A stretch of DNA of 64,000 nt from Fasciolopsis buskii (lineage: Eukaryota > Platyhelminthes > Trematoda > Plagiorchiida > Fasciolidae), in contig LUCM01009133.1 in the NCBI GenBank assembly GCA_008360955.1, positions 9,924-73,923 on the forward strand. The letters are read 5' to 3'. Made by a program: the position numbers and the translations under genes. The notes beneath the pieces are model-generated. The model did no database searches. It saw only the letters and a program-made list of their open reading frames with translations, and was not told where the DNA came from. Position 1 is the stretch's first letter. Each line of letters starts with the position of its first letter. This document shows positions 38,901-52,985 of this stretch, one piece after another.

Positions 38901-41148
38901 ATCGTTCGATAGACAATATGCATTATGATATCTGTGTAATGTATGAGAAGATTTGCATGGCGATCTTTGGTTGCTCTCATTTCAATTAAGTTTGGTGTTT
39001 GAAACAAGTAATCAGCAAAAAGTCTCTGCACCATTTTGTTCAGAAACGTTGCTGTTTGGATGCTATGGCCTATGGGAAACTTCTAATATGGTAAAGCTGA
39101 AATTTTGTTTCTAGGCCACTAGTAAATTTAGTAAAAAATGCGATGTTTGCCCAAAACATGGCACTTTCTTTTTGAGAAATCAGTTCAGCAGCAAAAATAC
39201 TTTTAAAATAAATTTGAATTAATTGGGCATATACTGGCACGATGCTGCACTCCGAAGAACGTTTTCAACTGTTACCAGTTTGGTAGTGGAATTCGAAAAC
39301 TCAGGTATGCTGTAGCAAGCAGGGAATGTTCCCGCGTTTTTATTCCTGACAGTTCATTCTGAAGTAACTACAGGAACAAGACGAAAATGCACCGATTCAT
39401 CATTGCCTGGCATGTTTTATAGAAAAAAGAGAAAAACCGACCAGTGTTCCGACCGCACATCGTAATTCTCTGGAATGCCGTTCGAGAAAAAATTGGCGCC
39501 CTTTTTAGGAACTGGAAAAAACCGGTTGATAAATAAAACTGATTGTGGGCCTAGCTTGCACAATTTTTGTTATGCATTCCTTTATCCACTTCATGCAGCG
39601 ATCCCACGCGTTTACTGAGTTCATTTGGGGAATTCTCAAATTTTTCGCAAGGTCACAGTCGGATATCGGCTAGGCTGCTGATTTCGCTTGTTTTATCAAC
39701 ACAAACCGAAACAAAAAAACAGCGCAAAAAATACCAATACAAAGGTAATGATAATGGTTTTGTCCCATTTGCCTTTATTCTTTTAAGCTGTCTCGAAACG
39801 GCAAAACAGCTTATGAGGACGGCGCGTGAGATGCGAGGTAATGTGCTCCTCTGTAATCGACAGGTGCCAAGCGTTGTAAAATCCCTAAGAGTAGCAGAAT
39901 GATTAATAAGGGCTACATGATCACCAAGAATGGCAAAGTTTTGACTTCCATTGTGCTTGCTAATTGTTATTTGCAACAGACTCCGTATTAAAGTCTTCCT
40001 TCCAAAACAACTGGAAGCGTCAGGCTTGTTTTTACATTCGTTCGTTTATGCCGGTAAGGTTTACAAGTATAGAAAATAAAATTTATTATGCTGCAACTGT
40101 AAATGATCTTCAGGGCTCCAAAACAAAGTCAGAATTTTCATATCGGACGTTCGACAAAGTAAAAAAGCATCTTGGGCCTTATGCAGGCCTTAAAAGCTTG
40201 TCTCGTATGTGAATAAGACTGTTCAAATAGTTAGCTTGTAATTTGGTTGGAACAGATCGAATCATAACAATCGAAAATTCAGACAGATGTGACTGATTCC
40301 ATTGAGACTGTCGAGTCAGAGTGTTGTTTCACTTCATAAATATTTGCGAAGGTAATACTTGCAAACCTGTGTCACCGGTAGACGTAATGATTATTTGGTG
40401 CTCCAGCTAGATGGATTGTAAATTACAAGTTTTATTTTGACTTTAAAATCTGCTTTGCAAGGGAAACCCGTGGTAAGCATAACAATGAACAGTCGTAGTA
40501 GTCACTATAGGATACATCTTGCTGCTGTCATCAAAATGTTTGAAGTATCATATTCTACTGTATCCTACGAAGATCAGTCAATGAAATTAACGGATGTAAA
40601 CTGCTGAGAATTAGGTGTGAAAGCCGAATAAGACAGTGCGAAACCATCCATTAACTTTGCCGCATTTCGAACAAAAAGCGGTCAATTTCAACAAACCTTG
40701 CCTGATTTTTGAGCTAATCATCCCTTTTGCCTAGAAGAGATTTCTGTCATTGTAAATAATGGAGTATAATTTAATGAACACTAACATGGTTTTGTTAAAA
40801 CCAATTTCACAGATAACTCAGTTCCAACATACTATCACAAAGAACGCGGATCATACCAGAAGTCCAGGGTTACTGGTACGTTAGTTAAGCTTATTTCATT
40901 TTGCCGTAGGTTTTGATATCACTGACTAGCAGATATTACATCAGAGTGGATATCGGATTACGTATTACCATTCGCTTACCGAATTACAGTTGGCCAGTAC
41001 ATGTTCAGCATTTAAAAGTGAACAGAGAACAAAAGGTTCAGAATTCACCAAAAACTTGTTCGTTCCGGATGAATAAAAACCAAAATAGGAAAAAACGGAG
41101 TGTGTGTATGTGTTTGAACAGACTCCAATCGGTTGATAGTAAACTTAC
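35954..41148 (-). other. non-coding stretch between the possible signal exon and the first TSP1 exon
   Basis: If the signal-peptide exon belongs to the gene, this 5.2-kb stretch is intronic and should hide at least one exon that starts in phase 2 and ends in phase 0. No TSP1, Cys-rich or spacer exon was identified. A Cys-dense minus-strand frame at 38325-38207 ending at gtaaga is the only candidate, and its phase does not fit directly. The rest is AT-rich with short ORFs only. Confidence 0.4.
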
Positions 41149-41249
41149 TTGGTGGCAGCACAAAGAGGCGTTAGCCCTATGACAAGCAGGAGGAGATACC
41201 GATAATTCATCAGCAAAGATTGTAAGCAATCCCATCTGATGTTTGGCAT
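41149..41249 (-). CDS. possible first coding exon with signal peptide (perhaps of the ADAMTS-like gene)
   Basis: On the minus strand an ATG at 41249 opens 33 codons plus two bases, ending at the canonical donor CCACCAA/gtaagt. The protein has a short polar start, a second Met at residue 14, and the hydrophobic stretch LLLLVIGLTPLCAA. It ends in small residues suited to signal peptidase. This is what a secreted-protein first exon looks like, and it lies about 5 kb upstream of the first TSP1 exon on the same strand. It ends in phase 2 while the next identified exon starts in phase 0, so at least one more exon must lie between if they belong together. The frame stays open for 34 codons upstream of this ATG. 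A chance ORF is possible. Confidence 0.35.
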
Positions 41250-44200
41250 GGTTTTGTGTACTGGTGACAGAACGCTGAACATAAATTGAATATCCACAAC
41301 GCCCAGTGAGAAAATGCCTTTCCAGTCCGGACTCACACGAGATTTGGGCACGCTGAAGTCTGCTTATCTAGTAACTCTAAGGATATGCAAAAAGGACAAA
41401 AAGGAGAGATTTGAGGGATGAATAATTTAATAAACAACGACGATTTTACGTAAACCAATGAACATAGGCATGGTCAGATTCTGTCGTTTTTGTTGAGACA
41501 ACCTACAAAATTTCGTTTGAGTGGTATTAATCACGTTTCAGAAAAGCACTCCAGTCAGTGTAACGTCACACCCAGGATAGTCAATAACTAAAGACAGTAA
41601 CTTCCGGGCATTATCCGCCAACGGTTTTGACCTATTTAAACGAAACACTAAAATTTCGTTGTGAGACAATCATAGAACCTTGTTTTGCTTCAACTCAGGT
41701 GCTTTAGCCCACAAAACTAAGAAACTTGACGGACGTATTCTAAAACCGCAGAAATTTGGGCGTCGGCCGATTGACCACACAAGTGTCATAAGAACCACAA
41801 CAGAATACAAAGGTCTGTTACATGTAGATGTAGGTAAGTGTTCTGTCATCTTGTCATTTTTCCTTTCTGTAGCATAATGCACTTTCTGAGAGTAAAATGA
41901 ATAAAAATTACCTATAAGTGTTCAGTCCAATAATGAAATGGGAAAAATTGTTCTGTTTGGGAATTATGACGGCACGAATGACTGCTAGACTTTCTTTATC
42001 TCGACTGAAGTAGTATGGTATTGCCATTTCTAAGGACCGCATGGGTTGCTCCCTGAATCGTTGATAACTGGAGCAACGCTATTGCCAAAAATATCAGATG
42101 CAACGTACCACAGCTGCGAGCGGGTAGGTCAGAACAAAATGACAGAATTAATTCATCAAATACTAGTGAAGACAATTGAGATGCATTTCTCCGTACATGA
42201 TGAGAACACATTTTACCAATTAGGGAACAAACGGGACATTAAAAATTGAAATAGCTCAACACAAGGTACCAAAAGTTATTCAGCGTGTAAGCCCTATTTA
42301 TTAAGTGTTTGTTGATCGTCTCTGGAATAAGGCAGAAGCAAACGATCGATTAATTGCCTAATAACCACTTCATGAAGATTCAAACTATGCCACCCGGTCG
42401 GCGCAGAATGGAAACCTGTGAAATATCAGGCGAAAAGTTGAATTCTACTTCAGTGATACAATTCAAATGTGTCATTTGTTTGTAATCGTTGAGGAATGCA
42501 CTGTAATCAAAAATGTTTCTGATTCTATAAACCTAGTAGTGAAGAAACTGACTAAGTATACTTGTAAACATAAGCATATATATAAACGCATTATGTGCAA
42601 CATAAAAAGGCTTCCCGATGTTTTGTTATTCATATGCTAATGTCTGTTGAGCAACTCTGTTAAAATCCACTGAAGGTTCTACAGAATATGGCACTCTCTT
42701 TTGATTATGTTTTGCAACCAGATTGGGGTGCAAAATAACCTTTCTATAGATTACACGTAGTACCTGGAAGGTTATAGCTCTGCATGAAATGATGAGATGC
42801 AGCGGGAAGTTAGCAGGGTAAATAATGTGGTGATTGACACAGTAAGTTGCATTAAATGTATTGGACGATAGTAATGTGGTTGGCTGATGGCGGCTAGCCA
42901 TATTCTTTAAGGTTTCTCTGTTATTCTCATCTTCACTAACGTTCATCATTCCGGCAAGTGTTGATTTAAATATTTTGTCTTCTCTTTTTAATATAATCGA
43001 CTGGTTTCGTATTTAACTGTGATCTACGAGCAGCGCAATGACTGATGACTACAGAATCCCATTTAGTGACATTCACAAGTTACAAAGGCAAAAATTGCCA
43101 CCTAACCAGTGATTACCAAATTCCTGTCATAATAAAATATTTGAAAGATGTACGCGCTCGATCAGTAGTGGTCTGACTCCTAGATAATCAGAAATATCCA
43201 ATAATACTTGTTACATTTAAGTCAACCCTAGAGTTTGTACGCTTATCACTTCCAAGAATAAATGAGCAGTGAATGCAAAAAGCTCTGGTATCAGTCACTT
43301 TGATGTCCTGACTAATAATCTAACTGGATGGGCTCTCTTGATGAAACCATTGAGTGCCTTCCCGGCTGGCTCCCAATTATCCTGGTCGCATAGGCTCCCC
43401 AGTTCGGGAACTTTGGATTTGCATACTGACGACGGGTAACACGGGTGGAACATTTATACAATGCTCCGACTGTTTCTCAAAAGGTTAACTGGATGTTGAA
43501 GCTGCTTGGTGAAGCAATTTGAAGCCACATTAAATATTTCCCTACTGAAATCATTCAAAACAGAACCATTCAAGCTGACATAAATGTTGACTGCCTTTTA
43601 CCTTCGGGAAGAATTTGAGACACACTGAAAAATGTGTGCGCTCAGAATAACTACAGTGACAATGACGTGACCACTGAATGAAGTGAAACTGTTTCACTAC
43701 CCATCGCATCTACTGACTAACTCTGATGTCAGTTGAAATTGTCTTCAGCCATGTAACCATTCCGCTACCGCCTGCCATTCACATGAGCCATATTGCAAAC
43801 GGATTTCCAGTTTCCATTTGGCTTGGTGAGAGATCGACTAGACGTTTTTCCCAGACGGCACTAGCATCAATTATTATCAATTTCGTATTTTATTCGACGA
43901 GGAAGCGTTAGGTTTAGAGACAAGCAGGATGTAAGGATGAGGAAGGTCGTTGGCCGATATTGCACACGTATATCTTTACCGTAATATTCAGCGTTAGCGA
44001 GTGTCGGTCACTAGTTACCTTTCAAATACTATGATTGAGTACCCGAACGGAGAAATGCTTCCACAGTGATAGGTTTATTTGACACATGTTTTAATTATTT
44101 CATAATGTAGACTCATTCGATACATTTTACACAGCTACTCAGATCACTTGCATAATTCGAGAGTACTCACTGTTGTGTAGTCTATTACAAATTTCTACAG

Positions 44201-45382
44201 CTTAGGAGTCACATAGTCGTCTTACAAAACGGACGCTTAATCATTCGGATTTGTGTTTCTGCTCACTCTCCGTCAGTTCATCTGGTTTACGGTCTTTTCG
44301 TTATTGGGCACGTCGCTTATTTTCTGTCCGAAGTGTCTAACATGATCATTTAAACTGAACACCAAAGGGAATAAAGGGCACTTTGAATACTGTCCTAGGT
44401 GACTGAGGCTAACACAATCAGGATGGGAAGTACTCGACTAAAATGCTAGTGTTGCTTGCGAATATACCACTTTGCATCATACAATCGGTCCTATGAAGTA
44501 CATGAGTAATGGATAATATTTACTTGCATAATGGAATGGCGAGAGTCAGTCAACAGCTAGGGATGGATATCACTAAGCTGTTCTGTGTATCACGATCAAT
44601 AGTTGAACAAAAATGTCTGACAGGTAACCAGAATTTGTGAAATATTTCGATTCTGGTGCACAGTGCAGAATACATATAGGCCTCCGGTGAATTTGAGACG
44701 ATTGATTTACTTGGTTCACTAACGAACGAATAAAAAAGCTGTTACTTGTAACCGAATGTAACCTATTTATTGAATCGGCGAAATATTTTTAATTTAACCA
44801 TTATGTACTGCGCTGAAAACAAATTATACTTGGTTATCACACCCCTATTTTGATATCGAACGTTAAATTCTGACTTGCCTATTAAGTTCGAACACGCGGA
44901 TGATCGTCATGAAGTCTGTATCACTGCGGCCTGAGTTACAGTTCCCCGTATCTCCAAACGAAATCAAAGTACGAAATGTTCCGCTGTTTAGAAATTCCTC
45001 AATTCGATCCTCATGTCATTTGAAACAGAAAAATTGAGCACAGAACTGGAACTAGCAGAACGTCTTCGCAAACGAATGAAACGTTTTCGGTCGAAAACCT
45101 CTGAATGGCCGTACCATTCTCTCTCTCTCTCCTTCCTCTCACACTCACAAACGCAGTTTGCGATTCAACGCGAGTGGATCGTGTTTTCACATTTATAGTT
45201 TTCGTGTAGTCGGTAGTCATTAGTAAGTGAAAGTAGAAAAACTTTGTTTATGTCTCATTGGACCGCCATCTGCGTCAGTTTTCATTCAGAAATTAACATC
45301 CTTGGTCAACAGGGTTGAAAAAAATATATAATTTAAAGTTTTTGACAGTGTTGCAAACTCCACTGACTAGCGGCCGCCCAAA
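41250..45382. other. sequence without a supported gene
   Basis: AT-rich DNA with ORFs up to 107 codons (42626-42949, minus) and no recognisable domain. If 41249 is a true start, the promoter of the ADAMTS-like gene would be in the first part; no TATA box or initiator can be singled out. Confidence 0.5.
45118..45139. repeat. (CT)n tract
   Basis: A pyrimidine run, TCTCTCTCTCTCTCC, continues CTTCCTCTC about 250 bases before the possible first exon at 45383. On the other strand it is a GAGA repeat. Confidence 0.85.
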
Positions 45383-45541
45383 ATGGCAGACGTGAACACA
45401 CACAACAATCCACAAATGTGCACACGCTTACGTATGCATTCATTCATGGACGGAACAGTAAGCTGTATTTATGCTCACAGAGACACGTGGTTTATGCGGG
45501 TTGTCCGAAAATTGTTTTCACGAATGAACTACATGGATTAA
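45383..45541 (+). CDS. possible short coding first exon (52-codon ORF starting MADV)
   Basis: The ATG lies in a good start context (CCCAAAATGG) eleven bases after a GCGGCCGC (NotI) site, in the most CpG-rich spot of the right half. The ORF runs 52 codons to TAA; alternatively the donor GGAACA/gtaagc at 45458 would make it a 25-codon first exon beginning MADVNTHNNPQ. No domain is recognisable in so short a piece and no partner exon was identified. The CT tract upstream and the local CpG content would suit a promoter region. Chance is a real alternative. Confidence 0.2.
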   Translation: MADVNTHNNPQMCTRLRMHSFMDGTVSCIYAHRDTWFMRVVRKLFSRMNYMD

Positions 45542-47441
45542 ACTGCGAATGCCATCCTTTTTTCCATTGAAATCCAATGCGCAACTGAACTGAATAGAAT
45601 ACAAATCTTGAAGCACACAAACATAATAATGTAACCCGTTCAGAGTTGATCATACATTTGCCTAGTGTGACTAGATATCATATTATTCGATTTGAATCTC
45701 CTGTGAACGCCTATTGCTGACTGATGATAGTTGATAAAGAATGTGCATGTAAAAGCTCTTAGATGCATGGGCGTACGCCTGTCAAGTGCCACGCGGATCA
45801 ATCGATGAAATAGAGCTTAATACACGTGATACTGTTCAATCCAGACCATAGTCATATACGAGATATTATGATGGTGCAAAAGCAAGCCAATCTGAATTAC
45901 GCGTTGAAAGATTGATATCTTGATTAACCGGGCATCAGTAGCTGTGAAAATGTAATGGCTCCTTCTGACTGCTTTTCCAAAGATAGTTCAGAAAATGTTC
46001 GCCTTGACGAGGATACTAAGCTATCTAATTGTTTTTTCGATTGCTGACTTTTTCCAGTTTAGGTGATGCAGATTTTGATAAGCATGCTGAATTTGATGGA
46101 CTGGTAAAATGTTTTGTTATGGTTGAAATTTACACCGGGAATCATCACTTCAGTTACTTGAAAATTAAAACAACACAAATTTACCCGTCGTCTTTGATCC
46201 TACAGTGTGAATTTTGTTAATATGCAAACTATTTTCACCGGGTTCCATAAGTATTCCGAGATAAAATTGCCCCTTGAGAAGGTCTTTATTCAATGGACGA
46301 TTTATATATTCCAAGTGCCTGCCAACAGTCACAGCATTCGGGATTTATATTAGCAGACAACCGGAAAATGTTGTCAATTTTGAATGGAACAGAGGATGTT
46401 TCAGTAAACACACGAGTCAATGCAAAACGATGCGTAGAATTGGTTAAGAAATAGCTCGAGTATTCGACGGGATACCACAACTTAACTCTCGGCTGCATAC
46501 AATTGATTCATTTCAGCTTCTTTCCTTTCTCCATTGGCTTTCTCACATAAACAACCAAAACCATATGTGAAAAGAAAAGATCTGGATTTCGAAGGGTCCG
46601 TTTTTTGTTGTCTACTCCGATCATTTGCAATCATCGATTTGTAAATGTCAGTGTAAATTTCCGCTGACTTATTTAACCATCCTTTTTACATGAAAAGTAA
46701 CGAAGTATATCGCAGTTTAAAGCAAGCCAGGGAAAATATTCAATTAGAGCTTAGAAAACAGATAAACGGATAGGCTGTTGGCCGAACCTGATGAACTGAG
46801 TCTGACCATGTTTCGCTTTTCCTTCCACCAAATGCAACTTCTTTCCACACCGATATCCGAAAGGAATTACCGTTTTGGGCATATCTTTGAATAGTGGAAT
46901 GTAGTTTTGTGGCTACGGAAAGAATCATTTGGGGGAACATCGAAATTTAGCGATAGTCTGTTCTAAGTGGTTCCAATGTTTTTAAACAAATTTCACCACG
47001 TATTTAACAACCGGATAGTCATGACTGGTAAAGAACCTCATATTCGAAGTGTCCGATAGAATTCAAGTCGTGTTCTAACGCTAGCTTCTCCGATGGCTGG
47101 AAAGTGTGTTGCAGGCTTACGCAGCCACTGAAACGATTTTGGCACCACCGATAAGTAAACAAATGGGATTTTTCAAACTTCAGATGGGTTAAAAATATTG
47201 TCATCTTAAGTTGACATTGGAATGTTCATTTACAGAAAAAGAAATGTTGCTTTTTTGAATAGTGACCTTCAACCGAAATCTTTAGCTAAAATTAACTATA
47301 AGTTTTAAAAACATCGATGAATTCTTGATCATTCTAACTCAGGTCTACAAAGGTTATTGGAGAAATAGCTCACCGGATGGCCTAATGTTAAACTAACTAC
47401 ACGAACTAATTGCTAGTGCAACGTGACCCAACAATTCACCG

Positions 47442-47476
47442 TATATATATATATATATATGCATATATATATATAT
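47442..47476. repeat. (TA)n microsatellite
   Basis: A TA run of about 35 bases, broken once by GC at 47461-47462. Confidence 0.95.
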
Positions 47477-47554
47477 GGTTTTGCTTACAAAATGGAACAG
47501 TTCAGTCGTCAAAGGACTGCATCAGTTTATACTTCCATGCGAACTATAGTCATG

Positions 47555-47690
47555 CATGAACGTGCATACATATGTGCATACATACACAAGGAAGGTATAT
47601 ATACGAAAACGCATGTACATCCGTACATACATATGTACATATGAATGCGCACGCACATGTACACGTTGACGTGTACACATGCATAAGTGT
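47555..47690. repeat. degenerate CATA/CATG-rich alternating tract with a 9-bp hairpin
   Basis: CATACATATGTGCATACATACAC-like sequence with many TACATA, GTACAT and CACGCAC units. At 47658-47677 TGTACACGT and its exact complement are separated by two bases. The purine-pyrimidine alternation is typical of expanded then mutated dinucleotide arrays. Confidence 0.7.
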
Positions 47691-50600
47691 CAGCTTATTT
47701 ATGGTTGATTCTTCCACGCACATCCAGATTTGCAGGATCTTTGAATGGAATGCATCGCCAGACATTACCCGTTCGTAACTGAGTCAATAATTGTGTTGAA
47801 ATTGTTTGTGATGATGTGCATTAGACATTAATTCAATGCAAAAGAAGCTATGCTGTAAACATGAGAGTGAATCGATGAGACAAACAGTGGAATGCTTCGA
47901 CTACTGCCGCTCGGTTAACTCGACTGGCATTATGAATGTGTCAGTTATGTATCTTCGTCCACTTTTTCATACCTGTGGTATAAACAAGAGACAACATTGT
48001 GGAGGTATATCACTATTTTAAGTTACACCTAATGTGTAAGATTATCGTACAACTACCAAAATAGAACACCTGGTTGTCTTTTGACTTCGATGATTTTGAT
48101 GAACAACTAACTGCCTAATTTGAAGGTTAACTGAACAGGACGAGATAAATTCAGTTGTGCCTAAACGTTGAAGCATTTAACGTTCTGATTTATTTTGATT
48201 GTGCTGACTTGGGAGGAATTGCTTGGGGTAAAACATTGCGACAGTTCATTATATGTTCCGAAAAATCGGAAAATGCCTAACCGTTTTCCATTAATTATCC
48301 CACACCGTTTTGTCTGCGTACTAACCACGTTTTTGCATTAGGCATTAAGATTCTTCGATTAGATGGTTTTACTTTTGAAATCTTGTCAGAATAATGTGAA
48401 ACTATATGGATTGGGTAACATGCAATAGTTTGCTTGATGACCCGACAAAATGGTAAACTGCATGTCGTACAAATATTACTATTATACGAGTACATATAAA
48501 TGAGTTACCAGTAAGTAAATAAAATATATTCAAGTTGGGTATTGTAAATAAGACACCACATTATCAGCACGGAAGCTACTCTGCCGCAAAGCTATTGAAA
48601 AGTAATATATTTTTGATTTAAAAACTAATGGTTGCGCGAATTTAGATATTCTCACAACAATGAAAAAATGCACTGAAACTCCTAGTTCCGTGTGATTCAA
48701 CTATATTTTATGATAAACTTAAGTAGGTTATAATGGAAGAGGCCGTTGAAACTGATTTCTCTTGCCTCTATCTTACATCAGACGAACATTTTTTGTATTT
48801 TGCTAGACTCACAGATGCAGCGGAAGACTATCACACTGGTTGAGTTACATGAAAGCTTCATGCAACTTCTTCGGAGCAGTTGAACATTTCACTGTGGCTA
48901 TCACAAACCGCACAAATGAGATCCACAACAGCGTCCACATAAACACCTGCACAGTTCTTCATGGCTTCCAATGATTATTGACTTCGAGGCCACGTGAGTG
49001 GATGCAACTAACCCATCCAATAAAAAACGTTTCCAAACCAAAACAATAAGTTACAGTGATTCAACACAAATTCACCAGAATCAGTTGATTTATTATTGAG
49101 AAAAAACGCATCTTCATGTTCCAGGTTATCTTGTTTTGAATAGTAATCTGATTTATGTATAATCCCCATGTATTTAACCGTTGCTCTCTAAATTCATATA
49201 TTTCTCGAATATAGCTTGCTGGACAGCCAGGTGCTACAAGGTTTCATTGTTCTGGATGGCCCGGTTTTTCACATTTGTGCCTTGCGATGCTGTCACCCAG
49301 AAACTTGTCACGGAAGCTCGTGAATTCATGAATCGCTTTAATTTGAAACTCTACAAGAAACGTGCAAGACGGTCTGTGCCTTAGGAAATCAATGTGATTC
49401 TTTCGAGTAGTCGCATGTTTGCTGTGTGGATGTTATCGTGGTGAGACCAAAATGGGAATCGGTATTTCTGCAGTCATTTCAAGATTTTTACTGTTACAAG
49501 CATACGATGTTTGGGTAGGAATCATCATAGTCACAGCTAGCAAACCTCACATACGACTTACTACGGCCCCCAGGCAATCCTGCGGTAAATGTTCTTGCTT
49601 ATACCACCGCATGAAACTGAACGGGATTGCGCGCTTTGCATTTTTTGTTCTATGCTAATCTTGTTACCGGAATTATAAAGCACTGTACAGTTAAACCGTG
49701 CAGACGTGACTCTCACAAACCACATGGTGTTAAATAGGATAGAAATTCTGTCTCGAATGCGACCAACAGATGAATGAAGACTTGTCATCTCAACACTGTT
49801 GCATAGAGCGCAAAATCCCACGATTCTAAGCTACAGTTTCAAAACAGCAACGGGCATTTTTACATCCCTCGATGCTTTCGCCACTAGGGATCTCGACGGG
49901 TGTAAATTGCTTTGTGAAATGTTGTTATGCAAAGCATACTTAATGGGTTAATTCTGAATGGTGCTCAAAAGAAAGAGGTCTCTACTGGAAAATCCCTACT
50001 CGGAAATTTTGTGATCTGCTCGAGACCTTCACATATTTTTAACCTGTTCTCTGTCACAGAAGAACACTTGGATCATTCATACAAATGCAACCATAATTTT
50101 GTTGTTCACTAATACCGCAGTGCCCTATAATTAGAGTCTTTTAAACTTGAACCAATAGACCAGGGTCAGCATAAATTAAGCTATAAAGAGTGCATTCTGC
50201 CTTTTGTTATTGGCCCATGTGGATGAGCTTCTGTCATGTTTAGTCAGATAAACAGCACAACACAACGGCTGCAATCCTACTAATCTTTGAACATAAGGTA
50301 TTATTCCTGTCTACTCGTCATAATGCGCATTCATGATAGCAAACGAGGATAAAATTTCATTGAAATTTATGAAATAGATATGTGAATTTAGCTAAGGGCT
50401 GACGAGACCATGAGTTGAATGTTACCTGCTTTAAATATAGAAATTTGCTCTAAAATGAAGACTAATGGATAAAATATGTTGACATATTGTTCAGGATATT
50501 GCCTTGGTTCACAGAGAGACAATCCGAAACAAAGTTTTGGCTGTGCCCTCTGAATTACCAGAAATTCACGAAATTTATGAATCAAAACAGTCTTGGGGCA

Positions 50601-51935
50601 ACTAATTCAGCGCCTAGTCGTTATGTTGCGACTTAGAACCGTTACTTATCTAGGAGAGCAACGCATAATATCCTTATTTTACATCCATACAGACGGTAAT
50701 CATTGCGGTTCAGATAAGTGCAAGTAACCTTTCTAGCAAAAGGCATCCTGTCCTTCAATGCCGAGCAATTCAAAGTTCGGTTAATGGTTTTGGGACATGA
50801 TTTCTACACTGCGCCCGTTCTTTCTGGATATGCACCCGTTTATGGAAATGATGAATGCACACTGCCAGTCGTTGATTAATGGGTTAAATCAATTTTTTTG
50901 TGCTTCGATGTTCAGTGTGATAAAAGGAACCTCATTGTCGGAAGGGCACTCCATTACGGCAAGGTCATATAAGGAACCAGAAACCCAACTCCTGGGTCTT
51001 AATGGACACTCTCGGTGACTCCCTTATTGCGTTCAACAGTATATCTCTTCTTTACGATTTAAGTGGGATATATGTTCATTATAAAGCACTATCTTGAAAA
51101 CTGACAATTCAGCTATTCAACTCCCGTTCCGCCGACAACGTAATAGTTCTTAGGAATGAATATCCGTTTCAATGTAGTGTACACTGTGGGTTAATGCTAG
51201 GTAGGAAAAAATAGTTCTTGGAACGTATCACCTGTGGTTTAAAAAGTGGATGTGTTATTTCAGACAGCAGAATTTTCGCTGTTAACTTAGTTAAACCACA
51301 CAATGCATTTGCAGTGTGGGACAGTTTGGTGGCTATATTCCCATAGATCACTAGACAAACAACTATCCTAGTAGGTGTTTACAAATCACTGCATATTATA
51401 ATTTATATAGTTCATATTCAGTAAAATTTGCCCACCGTCAGCTAAAAGGGAAAACAACAAAAAAGCCTTGGGAATCTAAAGAGACTCAATTTGATCATCA
51501 CCAGAAACTTACCAGAAACTAGTTTCCTCCAAATAGAATATGAAATTGTCCAAGGCCTGTTGGAATTTACCACCGAATACGTTCGACCGTGCACAGTTGC
51601 CACACGTGATTCGCAAAGGCGATCTATTGCTCACAATAAGGCGGTTAACACTTGTTCACAAGACTTCAGTCCGAATTTTAAGAAAGAAATTTGATGCGGT
51701 TTTCTATTCAAGACAATATTGTTAGCCATTCAAATAGGCCGGCTGTAATCAATGGGGAGGCAGTAAAGTCCTTGTGGCCGTTCGAAGTCAAATGATAAGT
51801 CAGCTTGTCTGAGAGTGTGTGTTTGAGAGTGCCCTTTCCAATGTGTATATGCTCGTCGAACCGCATGCGTACGTGCACACTTGCTTGCGAGCGTGCCTCC
51901 TTATGGGTGGGTGTTATGGGTGCTCGTTGATTGAA

Positions 51936-51978
51936 TGGCTGGCTGGCTGGCTGGCTGGGTGGTTGGTTGGTTGGTTGG
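51936..51978. repeat. (TGGC)n(TGGT)n tetranucleotide microsatellite
   Basis: About five TGGC units change into about four TGGT units, a compound array of 43 bases. Confidence 0.92.
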
Positions 51979-52353
51979 ATGGGTAGATGGTTGTCGAGAC
52001 TGCAGAAAGGTTGTCGGTAAGCAGATACGCGTGATAGTGAAGATTTTCTTACTCGTACCTAAGTTTTGTGGAGTGGATGTGGGTGTCAAGGATGCAGCAA
52101 ATATCTGACCTCGGCACCAATAAACGATCAAGAATGAATTCTGTTCCTTTGGGACAGAGCACCAACGGAGAGCCCACACGTCATCACCTCGTGGCTTGGC
52201 ACAAACTATAGACGGAATGCAACAACAACTGCTACGACAACTCGTGACAGCCTGACGGTAGAAAAAGTCATGAACAGAAGCAGACGTACAAGAAGCAATT
52301 AGCTAACCAAATATGTTCGCAACTGTGTGCATGTGTGTCGGTGTGTGATCATA

Positions 52354-52356
<3 letters not shown>

Positions 52357-52389
<33 letters not shown>
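52357..52389. repeat. (GT)n microsatellite
   Basis: An uninterrupted GT run of 33 bases, flanked on the left by shorter GT-rich sequence. It produces spurious Val/Cys or Thr/His ORFs. Confidence 0.95.
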
Positions 52390-52392
<3 letters not shown>

Positions 52393-52929
52393 CTCTTTGC
52401 GTACACTGCGCATGCAGTCGTCGCCGTCAACAGAGCTGCCACAGCCGCCGCTCAGCAACTCAATTTTGGTTCGTATGTTCCCATGTATTCGTGCGCGTTT
52501 ACTTACAAATGCCTGCAGCACCAAATAGCCGTTCAAATGAATCAAAAGTGAAATCGAGCCTAGTCCTCGTAGGTAAATGTCATAATTCGAGGGCTCAGTG
52601 ATCGTTGGTTTGTTATTGAAGTGATTTGCGTTTGTGCGGCTTATTTCGATCAAAACGTTTCCTGAAGCCGAATAATGTGAATCAGAGAACCTGCTTAATA
52701 TTATACACTACTACACGAAATACGCAATTGAACCGTTAATCTCTTATACAGAACCTAAAAACTGCAACATTTTGCTCTTCAGTACCAGAGGATGGACGAT
52801 ATGTAGAAGTCAATGAAGAATGCCATGATCATTCCGTGATAATTTGACCTTGTCTCCAAGTCTCAAGAGACGGGCGAAACATTCATCGGTAGGCTGGACA
52901 TCTAGTATGTATTTAGTAAATGCCTGTCG

Positions 52930-52931
<2 letters not shown>

Positions 52932-52985
<54 letters not shown>
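52932..52985. repeat. (TA)n microsatellite, longest of the window
   Basis: About 54 bases of TA, broken once by a G near 52973. No hammerhead or inverted-repeat arms were seen next to it, unlike the tracts at 26.5-27.0 kb. Confidence 0.95.

Noticed and set aside
52303..52653. ORFs with His-Thr or Cys-Val runs
   Set aside because: They are translations of the GT microsatellite.
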